Shown here piece after piece: positions 52,572 to 63,656 of a DNA stretch of 64,000 bases. A program made the position numbers and the translations under genes. This DNA is from Pilasporangium apinafurcum. Lineage: Eukaryota; Oomycota; Peronosporomycetes; Pythiales; Pythiaceae. Position 1 is the stretch's first letter. Each line of letters starts with the position of its first letter. The stretch lies in the NCBI GenBank assembly GCA_001600495.1, contig BCKE01000007.1, positions 287,730 through 351,729 on the forward strand, given 5' to 3'. The notes below the pieces were generated by a model. The model saw nothing but the letters and a program-made list of their open reading frames with translations, searched no databases and had not been told where the DNA came from.

Positions 52572-54105
52572 TTAACTGTGTGCGTGTTGAGCAAACGCTT
52601 GCTTCCATTTCTGCAGTTGCTCCACTGGAAACGCAAACCCATGCTGCAAACACTTGGCTGTTGCTACTTCACAGGCTGCTGTCAACACATGATCAATTGG
52701 TACATGCTGGGAAAGTCCTGCTATTGCAGCACCAATGAATGAATCACCAGCACCGATTGATTCCACCACGCTATGCTCTGGTAGTTTTGTGGTTGGGATA
52801 TGATGAACGACAGACGAATCAGCTTGGTGGATGTAATACACTCCTTCGCTTCCCCAGGGACAAACGATCGCTGTGACTGAATCATGCCAGTGATCACTTT
52901 CTTTTTGTCCCGTCTGTTTCTCCTCTTGGATAGAACGTAAGAAGTGTGTTGCATTCTGAAAATCCAGGCATTCGCGAATGTAGTCCTTTGATAAAAATAC
53001 ATAATCCACCAATGCTGCTAACCTACAGCAAAACACAACCAGCAACACGAATTAAAAATCATCGCAGGATAGTGATGCATATAAGATAGTTGACGCACTT
53101 CTTGACCAAGCCCCATTCATGCCGCAATGCTTCGATTTCCAAAGACAAAACCACGTTTCTTCCATAGTGCAAGCGCACGAATTTCATCATATGCATCACA
53201 TTCTCCAAGTTGCGACCTTCAAAATGGAACCAGAACGACGGCACCACACTTTCCTGATCATTCACTAATCGTTCTCGATGTAGTAAGGTTGACTGGAAAC
53301 TCTCTGCGCTCAATTCCGGTAGATCGCGTGAATGAATGATCGTCCGTGATCCGGTAGCGTTACTGGTCAGAATGTACTAAAAGATACCAAATCACAAGTT
53401 ATCAGACGGACATTTACCAAGCACTACCATGCCAACAAATGGCGTACCGAAACGGGCATAGATCCTGCAGAGACAATCGTAACATCTTTGCAATTTACGT
53501 TAAAGCGTGCGAGATCGGCAAATATAAAACTGGCGTCGGAATCCTTTTCTGGGTCGGTAGTCGTCCCCATCCATCGACAGTGTCCACCCAATTGTGAGCA
53601 AACAACCTATAGAACATAAGACGCCGTCATCATTCGTCAACATGCTCACATCTAAGACGCCATTCTCTGAAGAAGGGCTATTCTGTCGTCGCTTTGCATG
53701 CTGATATTACATACCAGCGCGTTTGTCACATTGCCCCCTCTAAACTCACACACCAGTTTTAACAAATCTCTCAGCGTCCAAATCAAACCCACGTACTCAT
53801 ACTGCGAGTGCGAAAATTGCCTACCTGTTTTTCCGTGCCGACAGTGATCGAATCTACACAAAAAGATCATTATGCAACATCCCGTCAATTGTTCTCCGCA
53901 TGCAAAAATGTCACGTTGCCGTTGTTGATAGTCGCGCTTTACCTTCGTATCTTCTACTCACGAAAATGACGCATGAGTTAGGCGTCGTTCTGTGTATTAA
54001 TGTTCGCATATGCTTCTATTAGAAGCATCCCCCCTTACCTGCCGGATACGCGTCCACCTCGTGGATCACATCGATCGTTGCGATGCCGACGCCTACTACA
54101 TCCAT
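52572..54105 (-). CDS. KHK: Ketohexokinase-like pfkB sugar kinase
   Basis: Seven minus-strand exons (54105-54039, 53989-53962, 53853-53825, 53737-53715, 53606-53448, 53376-53099, 53022-52572) give 344 residues. Ketohexokinase phosphorylates fructose to fructose-1-phosphate; pfkB members vary in substrate. Landmarks: the start MDVVGVGIATIDVIHEVDAY, then a GGN motif assembled across splice sites (GKTGGNVTNAL, first pfkB signature), FHFEGRNLENVMHMMKF, DYVFLSKDYIRECL and the second signature VVESIGAGDSFIGAAIAGLS, in which GAGD provides the anion hole and catalytic Asp. Exons 2-4 are only 28, 29 and 23 bases, yet each keeps frame and family similarity. Specificity for fructose is inferred from overall resemblance. 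Confidence 0.88.
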
Positions 54106-55229
54106 CTTCTGTTGCTTCACTGCTTTTACTTCAATTGACTCCCACATACCAAGAAGGATATGCAATGTCTCAGGACCTCTGACGCTTTGTATCCGCAAAC
54201 TTGAAGTTTGAAGAATGAGGCATAATGTGAATATGATCTTTTTCTTTGCGAATTACGTGTACCAACGCTAGGTAATAGATAGTCAACAAAAGTTTGGCAG
54301 TGGTTAATCAATAATGTAAAACAGCAAGGAGAATGCATAGTGAGCAGCTCTTGTTATGCTGGCAGTATGTTTCGATCCCAGCACGTCTAATACTGATTTC
54401 TATTGTGATTTGTTGCAATCACAGATGGGGAAAACTGTACGATTCTGATGTGGGCATATGGAGTTTTCCCCTGGTGGCATTTTGTGAAGGACGAATGGGA
54501 CGTTGTACTGAACGGTCACACTTGCATGGTTTTGGGCATTATGTTCTCGCACTTTCACTTCTCGTTCTCTGGTCGTCCCAGGAGTGAGTTATCAAAATTT
54601 CCACAGGGTCGAGTTTAGTGATGCCTTCAACGTTAACCGAAACGAGTCTATCGACTCTAAATGGTACATTCATATTTACTGAGTTGTTATTAGCGGAAAG
54701 CATGGACACAGCGTTTTTACATGACCCAGTGATAAGCTCCAAGTTGTTTAGGCATAATCAAGTGATTACGTGGTGGAGTTCTACATAACATCTTCAAGCT
54801 ATTTAACTATCTCGATCACCAATGGCATCGAGTCTTTGTTTCTCTATCATTGGATGGTGGATTTGCTTGGGACAGTTGTTCACGTCGATGGGTATAAGAA
54901 CCGTGAAGACGTCAGTGTTCTGCTTGCATCCTTTGAACATGATGACGTCAATTGGAGATTTCTCTGCTCACACGTCACAGACTTTTCGCTTCTTCTAGAA
55001 TTCTAATTTTAGTGTTCGGTAGAAAGAACAATTTTCTTTGAAGAGACGTGCGCCAATCAGCAATCTGCATTCTAGAAAAATCCATTAGATTAGCCAATCA
55101 GAGACACGTATTTCTTGTCCCAACGACGCAATTTTTTTTTTGCTTCTGATCGAGATAAATTGTTGCATTTACAGTCAAAGCAGCCAGTTTACGATTTACT
55201 CAGCACAACACAAGCGAACTCCAAAAGTA
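54106..55229 (+). other. Intergenic region with unresolved membrane-like reading frames
   Basis: Between KHK (minus) and the RING gene (plus). A plus frame at 54333-54587 encodes hydrophobic stretches (RLILISIVICCNH and HYVLALSLLVLWSS), and another at about 54770-55006 reads LESLF/LYHWMVDLLGTVV. Between them, frames such as FSDAFNVNRNESIDSKWYIH are short. They could be exons of one small membrane protein, but I could not splice them together convincingly. No family was recognised. Confidence 0.3.
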
Positions 55230-56093
55230 ATGGCGACGAACAACTCAACATCACCAGCAGCTGCAACAAACAGCGGTGCAACTACAGCACAACCAGCACA
55301 GATTCACGCGTTCATCATCCCACCACCGATGACCTACTTTGTGCAATTCAGTGATGGCTTGCAATTGGCATTCACACCATCACCGCTGCACTTTTTGCAA
55401 AATAACGGGCGCTTTGTATCATTTTCCAACTTGTTTGGCAATGGCACTCCAGATGGAGCAGATGGCGATGCGATGCTGCGTGCATTGCATGATCTGTTCA
55501 TGCGCGCACAGAGCGAACAGCATGGTCCACCACCGACCAGTAAGTCTTTTCTGGAAAAGTTGCCACAACAGATGTGGACATCGGCAATGAAAGAGACAGC
55601 GAAACAGGCAGAATGTGCGATTTGCCTGTGTGACTACGAAGCAAACGACGCGGTCATCTCATTACCATGCAGCCACGTCTTCCACAAGGATTGTGGTATG
55701 CCCTGGCTAAAGGAACACAATGTCTGCCCAACATGCAGATATCAGTTGCCAACCCAGGAAGACACTGCCAATCCAGAACAGCAAGAACCCACTGCGGATG
55801 CTGCATCAGAACCAGAAAGCGAACCAGCATCATCAACAACAGAAGAAGAGACGAGTCGAACCACTGGCGTCCGACGGCCACGCGTTCCACCTGAATCTCA
55901 GGAGCGTGTAGTGCGCCAGCGTGTCGATGACATGCACACTAGCTCCGCAACAACACAAGGCGACGTCGATGCCGAGTTGGAGCGCATGCTGGAAGAAGAA
56001 GCTTGCATCCTAGTGAAGGAGCAGCAAGACGATGAAGTGAATTTTAACAATGACGCCGATCTGGAAGCGTTATTGCGCGACACAACCAATTAA
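55230..56093 (+). CDS. RING-H2 E3 ubiquitin ligase
   Basis: Single exon, 287 residues from ATG 55230. The N-terminal part is rich in Ala, Thr and Pro, with a conserved-looking block (YFVQFSDGLQLAFTPSPLHF, then DAMLRALHDLFMRAQSEQHG). The RING-H2 finger follows near residues 130-171: CAICLCDYEAND, SLPCSHVFHKDC and CPTC supply all eight ligands, and WLKEHNVCPTCR is typical of RNF126/RNF181-type ligases. The C-terminal 110 residues are acidic and Ser/Thr-rich, with a final helical Glu/Asp stretch. An in-frame extension upstream lacks an ATG. Substrates are unknown. Confidence 0.88.
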   Translation: MATNNSTSPAAATNSGATTAQPAQIHAFIIPPPMTYFVQFSDGLQLAFTPSPLHFLQNNGRFVSFSNLFGNGTPDGADGDAMLRALHDLFMRAQSEQHGPPPTSKSFLEKLPQQMWTSAMKETAKQAECAICLCDYEANDAVISLPCSHVFHKDCGMPWLKEHNVCPTCRYQLPTQEDTANPEQQEPTADAASEPESEPASSTTEEETSRTTGVRRPRVPPESQERVVRQRVDDMHTSSATTQGDVDAELERMLEEEACILVKEQQDDEVNFNNDADLEALLRDTTN

Positions 56094-56673
56094 CGTTGTG
56101 TTAGTCATTGTGTTTAATTACAGTTTTTATAGGAAAGTTAGTATTTAGAAGTAGCTCGCCACACGGATCGAAATGTGGCTGAGTGTGTGATTTAGTAATA
56201 TTCATATTAATCCAGAAAACAATAGATTATCATTGCAAACACTCAGTCATGCATGAATTGCTTCTATGCAGAACAGATAAGCGAATCAAATGGAATTTGC
56301 CAGCGTCAATGTCGAAGTCGCCAAGCACAGTTTTCGGAATGTCTGTAAAAGATCCTGTATGCTATTCGATAGGTATTTGACTGTGCACCACATGTTCGAT
56401 GTGGAGCGTTCCACAATTCCACATCTCCGCCTCACTCCTCACCACAGATCATTATCAACACACAAAGAAATAAAACATATCTTTCCGAAAAATATTCATA
56501 TCTTGAAATATTACTTACGACGTTGTGAGGAATGGTAGAGATACTCAAATAAATGACAGAGAATATAACAGAAACAGGGAATATAACCGAAATTATTCCA
56601 GAAGGAAACCCCAACAGCCATTTCGATCGTGCAGAGCAAGCGAATTTGTATACCAAGGACCAGCACTAGCATC
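56094..56673. other. Spacer between the RING ligase and CCT6
   Basis: A same-strand gap of 580 bases, AT-rich, containing the RING gene trailer and CCT6 promoter. Short frames on both strands have no splice context or recognisable composition. Nothing else was seen. Confidence 0.35.
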
Positions 56674-58622
56674 ATGAGTGTGAGAGGCATGAATCCGAAC
56701 GCGGAGATTGTCAGCAAATCCCAGGCGTTGCTGGTCAACGTCAGTGCCGCTAAGGGTCTCCAGGGCGTGCTCAAGTCCAACTTGGGTGCGGATTTAGTTA
56801 TCCGTTGCTCGTTTGATAACAAGATCTTCAGGACCAACTAAATGTGCTGTTGACATTGTTTGTTGTACTGTAGGTCCCCGTGGCACTTTGAAGATGCTTG
56901 TCGGTGGTGCAGGACAAATTAAACTCACAAAGGACGGCAATGTGTTGCTCCACGAAATGCAGATCCAGCACCCAACGGCTGCTTTGATCGCTCGTGCCGC
57001 CACCGCCCAGGACGATGTGACGGTATGGGGATGCACTCGCTGCTCTTGAAGAGGATGTTGATGCTAAGGTGCTTATTATTATTGTTCGGGTATGTAGGGT
57101 GATGGTACGACCTCGACGGTGCTTTTCATCGGCGAATTGCTGAAGCAGGCTGAGCGGTTCTTAGCCGATGGGCTGCACCCACGCATTTTGGCAGAAGGTT
57201 TTGAACTCGCAAAGGACGAGACGCTGCGTGTGTTAGAGACCATGAAGGTAGCAAAGCCAGAGATTCTAAAGGATCGCGAATTGCTCTGCAGTGTGGCGCG
57301 CACGTCGCTTCGCACCAAGTTGGATCAGAAGGTAAAAAAACACAGTTGCTGGTAGTATCTAATGACGATATGAAAGATGAAACTGAATTTATTGGTTGTT
57401 GCGGATTTATACAGCTGGCAGATCAATTGACGGAAATCATCACGGACGCAGTCTTGACTATCGCGACGCCGGGGCGACCTATTGACTTGCACATGATTGA
57501 GATCATGCACGTACGTCGTCTCTTTAATTATTGCATTTCCTCCCATGTCGACATAGGTGCTGATTCATTGTTGACTTGCAATTGTAGATGATGCATCAAA
57601 CGAGCAGTGACACGCGATTGATTAAAGGTCTGGTGCTTGACCACGGCTCGCGCCATCCAGATATGCCCTCGTCATTGGAAAACTGCTACATTATGACGTG
57701 CAACGTCTCGTTAGAGTACGAGAAGAGTGAAGTGAACTCGGGTTTCTTCTACAACAGTGCCGAACAGCGTGAGAAGATGGTCGAAGCTGAGCGTCGATTC
57801 ACAGACGACAAGGTGAAGCAGATCATCGAACTGAAGCGCGAGCTCTGTACGGACGAGAACAAGAAGAACTTCGTCATTATTAACCAGAAGGGGATCGACC
57901 CACTCTCGCTGGACATGCTCGCAAAAGAAGGTATTTTGGCGTTGCGTCGTGCCAAGCGTCGAAACATGGAACGGTTAACGCTGGCGTGTGGCGGCATGCC
58001 GATCAATTCAACCGAAGACATGGACGAATCCATGCTAGGTTGGGCGGGCAAAGTGTACGAGCAGACGCTAGGCGAAGAACGATACACGTTTGTCGAAGAC
58101 GTTCAGCATCCGCAATCCTGTACGATCCTAATCAAGGGACCAAACGAACACACGATCGCGCAGATCAAGGACGCCATCCGCGACGGTATTCGCGCCGTGA
58201 ATAACGCCATCGAAGACCATGGCGTCGTCCCTGGTGCTGCTGCATTCGAGTTGGCTGCGAATGAAGCATTGAACAAGTACAAGGGCACAGTCAAGGGTCG
58301 AGCCAAACTGGGTGTCCAAGCGTTTGCTGATGCGTTGCTTGTGATCCCGAAGGTGTTGGCTGAGAACTCGGGATTGGACGTCCAAGACACGTTGATCGCT
58401 ATCCAGGAAGAGCACGCGAGCTCGGGTGAAGCTGTGGGCCTGGATCTCTTCACAGGCGAGCCGATGTTGCCAGCGCAGGAGGGGATTTGGGACAATTATC
58501 GTGTGAAACGTCAGTTTATCCATTTGGCGACAACGTTGGCCTCACAACTGCTACTGGTGGACGAAGTGATGCGCGCAGGGAAGCAGATGGGTGGTGGCGG
58601 CATGCAGCAGCCCGAAGACTAA
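56674..58622 (+). CDS. CCT6: CCT/TRiC chaperonin subunit zeta
   Basis: Five exons (56674-56785, 56874-57022, 57098-57331, 57415-57510, 57588-58622) give 541 residues. It is one of the eight TRiC ring subunits. Group II signatures are assembled across splice sites: [40 protein letters not shown] and [12 protein letters not shown]. Zeta-specific stretches are [58 protein letters not shown] and [20 protein letters not shown]. The C-terminus is a short Gly/Met tail. All four introns lie in the first half, and each restores family similarity when removed. Confidence 0.95.
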
Positions 58623-59061
58623 ACATCTTGCAAAGTGTTTCGTACTGCCCGAGTAAGTATTTTCTAGCCATAACTTCATTCCAACAAAAAGGAGAATCAC
58701 CACAGAATATAGCTCTGCGTTAGGCATTCATGAGTCTCCGGTTTGTGATGTTTGAATACGACGCGTAGACTGCTTACCGCAGCACTTGCGTCAATTGTAA
58801 ATGAAGGATTAGTTCAGCCCAAAAATGGGTGTCACTGCGTCATGCGATCACTTAATCCATTTCCGTATCGTGATTGTGTATTCGAAGCGAATCGCAATTC
58901 TATAAACGTCCATATGCATGCGAAACTGATGCTGATAATTGCTGAATGAACATACTGACGAGAAGAAACTGGTGCGTATGATATGCAATGTATGTCGTCT
59001 GCAAACAGCAATCCATTTTCCGAATATACACCTGAAAAAATAACCATTTCTTCTTACTTAA
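58623..59061. other. Convergent 3' flanks of CCT6 and the SNARE gene
   Basis: A gap of 439 bases with no supported gene. It is expected to contain both polyadenylation sites. Small frames on either strand show no recognisable protein. Confidence 0.35.
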
Positions 59062-59678
59062 TCAACGCACAAACAACAAATAAAACACTACAATATCTGT
59101 CGCGGCTAGTAAGATAATGATTCCCCACAAGCACACCTGTTGATACATAACAAAACAGTGAAATAAGTCGGTAGCACTACTTACTACTGAATCAGGCAAA
59201 TTATACCTTTCGACGATAGGATCGGTCAGCGATGATTTGCAATAGCGAGCGCACTTGACTGGTCATGGACGACGTCTCCGTGACCATTCCCTTCATATCG
59301 TTTAACTGACCGCGCTGCAGTTCTAGATCCACCATGATATGCTTTGCCGCATCTTCCGATTCGTGCATGGTCTTCTTTGATTGCTCAATCTTGTCTGACG
59401 TCCTCAACAGTGATTGCACACTCTACATTTTATTAAGCAATCCATTCATTGTCTATCCGTCAGTTGCAAGCCCTATAGCCCAAATAAGGAAGCCCAACAG
59501 TCAATAATGACTTTACCGGATCGGCAGAGAAGAAAGTGCTGTAATTGTTCAAGCCTGCGTTTGGATCGCCCCTTGCCACATTGCCTCTGGATGCAAGACC
59601 AGCATTTCTACCATTAGATCGGTTGTGTAGATCCTCGCTATTGTTGTCAGATCCGAGGTCACGAAAACTGCCTTTCAT
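59062..59678 (-). CDS. Short Qb-type SNARE (Vti1/membrin-like)
   Basis: Three minus-strand exons (59678-59517, 59422-59207, 59136-59062) give 150 residues. A polar N-terminus is followed by one heptad-repeat SNARE helix from SLLRTSDKIEQSKKTMHESE through LELQRGQLNDMKGMV, with a glutamine at the probable zero layer (QRGQL), to MTSQVRSLLQIIADRS. A single C-terminal anchor (WGIIILLAATDIVVFYLLFV) ends the protein, so it is tail-anchored with the helix facing the cytosol. SNAREs pair in four-helix bundles to fuse membranes in the Golgi/endosome system. Vti1, GS28 and membrin are usually 210-250 residues with an N-terminal Habc domain; this one lacks it, so the exact orthologue is uncertain and a Bet1/Sft1-type Qc identity remains possible. 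Confidence 0.75.
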
Positions 59679-59936
59679 GCTGTTCACTCAGTGACTCAGT
59701 CTTGCTCGATGGAACTTCCGTCGCTTCTAGCAGAAAAGATTCCAACCGCTTGGCCAAAATATTTTGCTGATTTCTTCAAAAACGAGGTTTTTTGCAATAA
59801 AAAAATCAGATGACGGTGGACCACGCAGAAAGATGAAAAACCTCAATATGAGGTGAGCCACAAAATATAGAGTGGACCACTTCAAGAACAGTCGCAACGC
59901 GCATCGTTTGAGTAACCATTATCGCGGAAGGAGAAG

Positions 59937-61207
59937 ATGAGCTTTGGACGAACAAACTATCGGACTGGAGGGACACGCGGTGGAGCAGATCGTATGTAGA
60001 TACTACATGTGCTGAGTATGTAGGTTGGCTTATGATCATTTTTATAAATTTTGGGTGCTGCCTGTTTGCGCTGTAGAATTCAAATGGGAGGATGTGAAGA
60101 ACGACAAGTATCGAGAGAATTACTTGGGTCATTCTTTGCAAGCACCCGTGGGAAGATGGCAGAAAGGTATACTATTGAATTGCTATCTATAAAATCATGC
60201 AGCTACTGACTATCACTCATTAAATGGCATTGGGGATGGATAGGGAAGGACTTGACGTGGTACGCCAAGGCAAGTAAAGCAGACCGCGCAGCAGCATTGG
60301 AATCGGAATTGGCGCTGGCCAAACAACGCGACGAGGACCTCATGAACGAAGCACTGTATGTAATCGACTATGACTATGAATAACAGTGCAAATTTTGTAG
60401 TAATTAACAAAATGTATTTGTTGGTGCTGTGGATCATGCAGAGGCATTGCTCCTCGCAAGCGGCCAAACCCAACAGGACAATTAGATGCAGCGGAAATGA
60501 AGGAGTTGCTCAAGCGTGGAGAATCGGAACGCGACACACTAAATGTTGAACGCGTAGAAGGATTGGGCGCTGCACCGGTAGCAGCCTCTGGTTTCGAATC
60601 GGCACCGAAGAAGACACTCGCGCAGCGGTATCAAGACGCATTAGCGAGTGGAAAACAAGATGATACATATGCACTCCCAGGCACCTTGCCATCAGCAAAT
60701 GGTGATACACAACAAGCTTCAGGACAATCAAATGATGCGAAATTGGCTCGAAAGCAAGAGAAGGCAGCGAGAAAAGCAGCAAAAAAGCAAAAGAAAAAGG
60801 AGAAGAAAGAGAAGAAGGCGAAAAAAGAGCAAAGGCAGGAGAAGAAGCGCAAGAAGCACAGTGATGAAAGCGATCAAAGAGGTCGCTCTTGGTCACGTTC
60901 GAGTTCATCATCTCGTTCGAGATCACCCCCACGCTTCAGGTCAAAATCGTCCAGTCCGTTACCAGCTCGCTCAAACAGGAATACACGATCGCTCTCTCGT
61001 GATCGATCACCACCAATGAGAAGAGCAACACGATCACGATCTCGTTCATTTTCACCATCGACCCCTACCTCCTATAGAAGAAGCAAACACTCTCGACGTC
61101 AACATTCTCGCTCCCGGTCATATGATAGACATCGACGACGATCACGTTCTGGTTCATTGAGGAGACGAAGCCAAAAAAGATCTCGTTCTCGTTCCCGTCG
61201 TCGCTGA
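59937..61207 (+). CDS. MMTAG2: MMTAG2-like nuclear protein with RS-rich tail
   Basis: Four exons (59937-59991, 60077-60166, 60244-60355, 60442-61207) give 340 residues. The N-terminal about 90 residues match the MMTAG2 (multiple myeloma tumour-associated 2) domain: [57 protein letters not shown], then a Glu/Ala helix and [20 protein letters not shown]. The rest is low complexity: a Lys/Glu/Ala run, then extensive Arg-Ser dipeptides ([39 protein letters not shown]) typical of splicing-associated proteins. The family's function is poorly known; nuclear RNA processing is inferred from the RS tail. Confidence 0.88.
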
Positions 61208-61397
61208 ACATTTGCACACTGAAGAGGTTGACACAACGATGTGTAGGAAAAGTGAACTGTACTATAGCTGTCGTGATGAGGCTATATTTCGAGGACGGCC
61301 CTGATGCAATTACCACTTTTCGTTTTTCACCACTGACTGCTCCAGTCAATCTATCTATTATGTGTTACTTACCTCGACCTTGCTTTGTTATGTATAC

Positions 61398-62352
61398 TTA
61401 TGACTTAGACGTCGTGTGTGCTTTTTTTTGGCGCCCACAGCGCTCGGACGAGCCATCTTGCAACGCATATGCAGGCAGATAATATCCTTCCTCACCATCT
61501 TCACCACTTTGCCACAATTCTGGATTCTGGACCGTATCAAAGATGTTTCCCAATGATGTGTAACTACAAAATCAACAAAAAGGGATAAATAAACTCATGC
61601 ATATCTTATCATGAACACTCATGAAACCAACATATTACTTACCCATGATCATACAGGTTGCAGTACTCTAAATTGCATTGACGCAGGAAGTCCCAGACAT
61701 CCGCATATGTCCATCGCAAAATCGGGTTGACACGCAAAAAAGCTGGCCAACCGGGTGTGCTAGGGTCGAAATGCTCCATATCTTCCGTATACGGGTCTCC
61801 ACCACGCACACCCATATAGATAGCTTTGATTTTCAGCTTATCGAGCATATCCTTGACGCCCTCGACGAACGAGCACTTGTACACGTGGCAACTCAGTGCA
61901 TATCGAGTAGTGCACAACTCAATGAACTCGCGTACTTCTGGGAATTGGTCATGGGAATCAAAATACATGACAGGGATACGCCCCATTTGTGCATGCACTT
62001 GTGCTTCAAGCTTGTCTTCCGCGAGGATCTCGGCGCTGATGAAGCTCTGACGTGGTGAGGTGACAGTCGTCCCATTGACCACAGAGGTGGTGTGGGTTCG
62101 TAATGTCAGTTCATGATGGGCATTTTCAAGCACGCGCTTGGCCACGACGATACGCAGTAAGTGCAGTACGACGGTTGAGTCCTTCCCGCCATTGAAGCTA
62201 AAACAAACGCCTTCCAACCCGAAGATGTCAATCGCACGGTGCACTACATCGAGTGCCTTTTGGAGTCTCAATTGCGTGGCGAGGCCAGCGTTCGCATAAA
62301 ATGCGTCAAATCGCTGCAACACGTCGCGGATGCCGGTGTGTGTTGCCGTCAT
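61398..62352 (-). CDS. FLAD1: FAD synthase (FMN adenylyltransferase, PAPS-reductase fold)
   Basis: Two minus-strand exons (62352-61643 and 61563-61398) give 291 residues from the ATG 62352; an open extension upstream has only non-ATG codons. The enzyme transfers AMP from ATP to FMN to make FAD. The PP-loop ATP site GVCFSFNGGKDSTVVLHLLR (about residue 50) and the RIPVMYFDSHDQFPEVREFI, YMGVRGGDPYTEDMEHFDPS and RVNPILRWTYADVWDFLR blocks are characteristic of the eukaryotic Fad1/FLAD1 synthase domain. The C-terminal GYTSLGNIFDTVQNP spans the splice site. The molybdopterin-binding domain of animal FLAD1 is absent, so this is the fungal Fad1-like short form. Confidence 0.92.
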
Positions 62353-63656
62353 GAGTGTGTAGGATGGTAGAAATAGTAGCGATGGAGAAAGAGAAGAGAG
62401 TGAGCTATTAGCTCTCACGCCGAGTTTCCAGAGCTTTCGATGGTTTTTTGGGACGGACTTGTTGACGACGACGATGCAGCCAAGTTTTATATTTATAAAG
62501 AGATTTGATTGGTTGAAATGCTGCTGCTATTTTTGTCCAATTCGCTTATAGTACTTATTAATGGACGGTCTTCTATAAAACTTTACATTATATAAGAGGC
62601 GGTCTTTTATTAAAGTTAATTACGGTAATTGTGTCGCTGGAATGATGTGCATGAATATGGTGATGCCAGTCTTTTACAGACAGTGAAAGCTGCAGGTGGG
62701 CTTTTTTTTTATTCTAACGACGATGCGACAGCAGTAAACAGAAGATTTTGCAGGTTCGGCATTTGGTTACTTGAAAGACTCTGTTCCATTCATTATAAAT
62801 TTTTCATATGAGCCACATGGGCATACTGAAAACAAACAGCAGGCATTCTAGCACGACCAATGCAAGGCTCATAGGAATATGTGAATTTTCTTGAACTTTC
62901 TACTTTTACATTTGATAAAGCGTATGTTTAAATTAGACACCATGTATATCGCCTTGTCAATATTTGCTGGAGGCTGGTCAGTTTCGATGAGCCTTCCTTT
63001 ACCAAACAGCAAATCGTCCCACACTATTGCAGAGAGAATACTTGATTGACTGGTCGCTAAAAATCGGCAATAGACAGATCGTACCTGTTGATGATAACGA
63101 CTGCATGAGCATGTTCGGATGCTTGAAGGTGTAGAGGTTGGAGCGCAAGAATCGTTGAGCAAGCTCACAAACAGTCAGAAATAACCTCAATATGCAGATG
63201 GGTTTCGCTGGGGCCAGCTGGTGGATTACGAGGCACCAATCTGCGCCGACTTTCTACGTGCTTGGAGCCATCTGGTGTTCCACTCTTCAGCGTTTCACGC
63301 ACAACAGGATGTTCCGATCCTTGAAGCGTCGTCTGGATAGCGCAACAGGTAGTAACACAACGTTCTACCTGTCTTTACGGGCACCTAAACATATAGAGCA
63401 TGGTACAAAACAGGTAGTGTGCGTGTAGGATGTTTTTACAGTGACCACCATGTGGGAGGACATCTTGACTGTAGCTCTCCGTACATTCCTTTCCCTGCGC
63501 CTGGAGAAAGAGACGATCGATGCAGATGGATGGGAAGCGTTGCCAATCTCTTCTTCTCTCTCATTCTCGTTTTTGCAACGCGGTTGACGCATTCCCAACC
63601 ATCTACTCTTCGAAAGGAAGAAGAGTAACAAAGAATTCGGTTGTATTTCCAATATC
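62353..63656. other. Gene-poor spacer upstream of the secreted repeat protein
   Basis: A 1.3-kb gap. It is AT-rich near FAD synthase (62460-62620). A plus-strand frame from about 63188 (DGFRWGQLVDYEAPICADFL then RAWSHLVFHSSAF) reads like protein for some 50 codons before a stop, without a start or splice context; it may be a gene fragment. No other gene or RNA was recognised. The final 200 bases should hold the promoter of the repeat gene. Confidence 0.3.
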
